A stretch of 6,723 nt of DNA from an uncultured Bacilli bacterium. GTDB taxonomy: Bacteria > Bacillota_I > Bacilli_A > RF39 > UBA660. Position 1 is the stretch's first letter. Each line of letters starts with the position of its first letter. The stretch lies in contig CALVJU010000014.1 of assembly GCA_944332375.1 (NCBI GenBank), positions 1 to 6,723 on the forward strand, written 5' to 3'. The translations under genes and the position numbers were made by a program. The notes under the pieces are model-generated. The model saw only the letters and a list, made by a program, of their open reading frames with translations. It made no database searches and was not told the DNA's origin. This document shows, one piece after another, positions 5,922 through 6,723 of this stretch.

Positions 5922-5978
5922 ATGTCTTATTATTTTCTTTTAGATAGGGGTAATAATAGTCAGAAAGCAAACTCGTAA
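5922..5978 (+). CDS. Possible 18-codon frame, doubtful
   Basis: ATG 5922 follows GAGG (5911-5914) at 7 nt and encodes MSYYFLLDRGNNSQKANS. The signals resemble a real start, but the product is short and unrecognised. It may be the 5' stub of a lost gene. Apart from this and the hairpins, 5793-6000 holds nothing I can name. Confidence 0.2.
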   Translation: MSYYFLLDRGNNSQKANS

Positions 5979-5999
5979 GTTTCATAGGCGATCTTCAAG

Positions 6000-6201
6000 T
6001 TAGTGTAAAGAGTTTTGTGACAAAAAATGAACAAAGTAGTCTTTTCTTCTTATTACAACTAATTCAATATTATTTTTAGAATCTTCGATTCTAATATCTG
6101 GATTAGATTTATAATAATTTTGTTCGTTGATTGTGAGAACCGATTTTCGATAAATTATTTAAAGTTTTAATACCTTTACTCCTAAATATAGCATAACTCA
6201 A
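6000..6201 (-). pseudogene. 5' remnant of a MobV (Pre/Mob)-like relaxase
   Basis: On the minus strand AAAGGAG lies shortly upstream of TTG 6199-6201. The frame reads MSYAIFRSKGIKT, then LSKIGSHNQRTK, and stops at 6109-6111. Shifting frame at a four-base homopolymer (6118-6121) continues with YYKSNPDIRIEDSKNNIELV (to about 6057). This matches the start of MobV relaxases, which open with M-S-Y-A-hydrophobic-R and then a HN-R motif and an NNIEL block. These enzymes nick oriT of mobilizable plasmids and integrated elements. After NNIELV homology is lost and the frame ends at 6000-6002, so most of the gene, including the catalytic His motifs further on, is gone. The gene is dead by both frameshift and truncation. 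It shows that a mobilizable element once lay here. The call rests on about 60 residues. Confidence 0.62.
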
Positions 6202-6203
6202 CT

Positions 6204-6358
6204 TTATTCTCCTTTCTTATTTTGCTTATTCGGTTCTAAAACTCTTTTAACTTGTTCTTGATATTTTTTATCATTCTTTAATATTTCTAATAGGAATAAT
6301 TAGTTACTTGTTCTTTATCTTCTTCAAAATAATCAAGAATTTGTGGTAATACTACTTC
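6204..6358 (-). pseudogene. Broken small gene upstream of the MobV-like remnant
   Basis: Two overlapping minus-strand frames look like one coding stretch broken by a shift. The upstream part reads VVLPQILDYFEEDKEQV (stop at 6287-6289). The other, open from 6299, reads LLEILKNDKKYQEQVKRVLEP and ends GE at TAA 6204-6206, 2 nt before the MobV start codon. Composition is charged and helical. GAAAGGAG lies near 6380, but the only ATG beside it gives a nine-codon frame. I do not recognise the family. Tight coupling suggests it was co-transcribed with the relaxase. Confidence 0.4.
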
Positions 6359-6368
6359 AAAAAGTAGT
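6351..6368. repeat. 7-bp hairpin near the start of the broken small gene
   Basis: ACTACTT (6351-6357) and AAGTAGT (6362-6368) pair perfectly around a 4-nt loop. On the minus strand it lies just after a GAAAGGAG site, so it may mask translation, or simply be chance. Confidence 0.35.
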
Positions 6369-6400
6369 TAATAAAGTTCATCTCCTTTCTTTTTAGCGAC

Positions 6401-6420
6401 AAAAAAGCACATTTCTGTGC
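6401..6420 (-). terminator. Terminator of the right-end NUDIX gene
   Basis: Read on the minus strand, GCACA (6420-6416) and TGTGC (6411-6407) form a stem closed by a GAAA tetraloop, followed by six T (6406-6401). It lies 14 nt beyond the stop codon of the NUDIX gene. It separates that gene from the small genes and relaxase further along the same strand. Confidence 0.8.
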
Positions 6421-6434
6421 ATTTGATTAAACTA

Positions 6435-6723
6435 TTAAATTTTTATTGTTCCATCTTTTATTTTATCTATTATAGCTTTGGCTCTAGATTCCATATTTGG
6501 TAAATCGTTAAGTGAAAAAAACTTTAATTCTTTACTTTCGTTATCTGATACTTTAATAGTACCAGTGTAATTTACTACTTTAAATAAAACTATAACGGTA
6601 CACATTTTATCTCCATTAGGATATTCAAAATAATACTCTTTTCCGGATAATACATCAACAAGTTCTAAATTTTCTGCAGTAATACCAGCTTCTTCTTTTA
6701 ATTCTCTTATAGCAGTATCTCTA
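6435..6723 (-). CDS. NUDIX hydrolase, N-terminus beyond the window edge
   Basis: The last 95 codons of a minus-strand gene end at TAA 6435-6437 with IIDKIKDGTIKI. The first visible residues, RDTAIRELKEEAGI, are the second half of a NUDIX box (REUXEEXGU, with both metal-binding Glu present). The first half (GX5E) lies outside the window. The remainder, with LVDVLSGKEYYFEYPNGDK, a hydrophobic VIVLFKVV strand and ESKELKFFSLNDLP, follows the usual NUDIX pattern in which a charged Glu-rich segment leads to an F-(F/W)-x-x-x-DLP motif. A full protein would be about 140-150 residues. It is not a close copy of the NUDIX protein at 1639-2088. The substrate is unknown. It has its own terminator (6401-6420) and faces the other genes in convergent orientation. 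Confidence 0.92.
   Translation of the reverse strand, partial: RDTAIRELKEEAGITAENLELVDVLSGKEYYFEYPNGDKMCTVIVLFKVVNYTGTIKVSDNESKELKFFSLNDLPNMESRAKAIIDKIKDGTIKI

Noticed and set aside
5856..5950. G-quadruplex from four G-tracts
   Set aside because: The loops between tracts are up to about 49 nt, and the tracts are better explained as hairpin loops.
5970..6030. Insertion-sequence end at TTAGTGTAAAG
   Set aside because: The short motif recalls some IS256-type ends, but no matching inverted end, target duplication or transposase is visible.
1..6723. CRISPR array, tRNA or rRNA genes
   Set aside because: No regularly spaced repeats and no tRNA-like or rRNA-like segments were seen on either strand.

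Overview
The window is strongly AT-rich. It has canonical AGGAGG-type ribosome binding sites, sigma-A-like promoters, TGA used as a stop, and a fragment resembling a Gram-positive MobV (Pre/Mob) relaxase. Together these point to a low-GC Bacillota (Firmicutes) genome. The density of broken genes and the relaxase remnant suggest an accessory island or integrated mobilizable element rather than core chromosome.

Layout. Positions 1-125 carry two unexplained hairpin structures. Positions 111-1163 hold a 5'-truncated adenylosuccinate-synthetase-like gene that has lost its nucleotide-binding N-terminal part. Positions 1268-1546 hold the 3' end of a metallo-beta-lactamase-fold hydrolase. An intact two-gene unit follows, driven by a near-consensus extended -10 promoter: a NUDIX hydrolase (1639-2088) and an alpha/beta hydrolase (2105-2965). 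A short stub with a HAD-phosphatase first motif lies at 3056-3217. An unrecognised 185-residue protein (3357-3914) has its own strong promoter and a perfect 13-bp terminator stem. A complete ADP-ribosylglycohydrolase (4207-5352) comes next, and directly behind it is an internally deleted RBBP9/YdeN-type serine hydrolase (about 5365-5792) that ends in a terminator. The right end, on the minus strand, holds a partial NUDIX gene running off the edge (6435-6723), its terminator, broken small frames and a frameshifted MobV-like start (6000-6201). Between 5793 and 6000 there are hairpins but no convincing gene.

The intact genes (two NUDIX-type genes, one of them only partly visible, an ADP-ribosylglycohydrolase, an alpha/beta hydrolase and an orphan protein) and the PurA-like remnant share a loose theme of nucleotide and ADP-ribose chemistry. 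They do not form one operon: at least the NUDIX/hydrolase pair and the orphan have separate promoters. At least five other genes are in decay. Two different gene fragments (MBL-fold and HAD) are each preceded by the same 29-bp sequence with one mismatch, which suggests recombination at a shared short sequence. I did not find a complete, clearly recognisable new multi-gene system. The best candidates for something undescribed are the 185-residue orphan and the 29-bp repeat at gene-fragment junctions.
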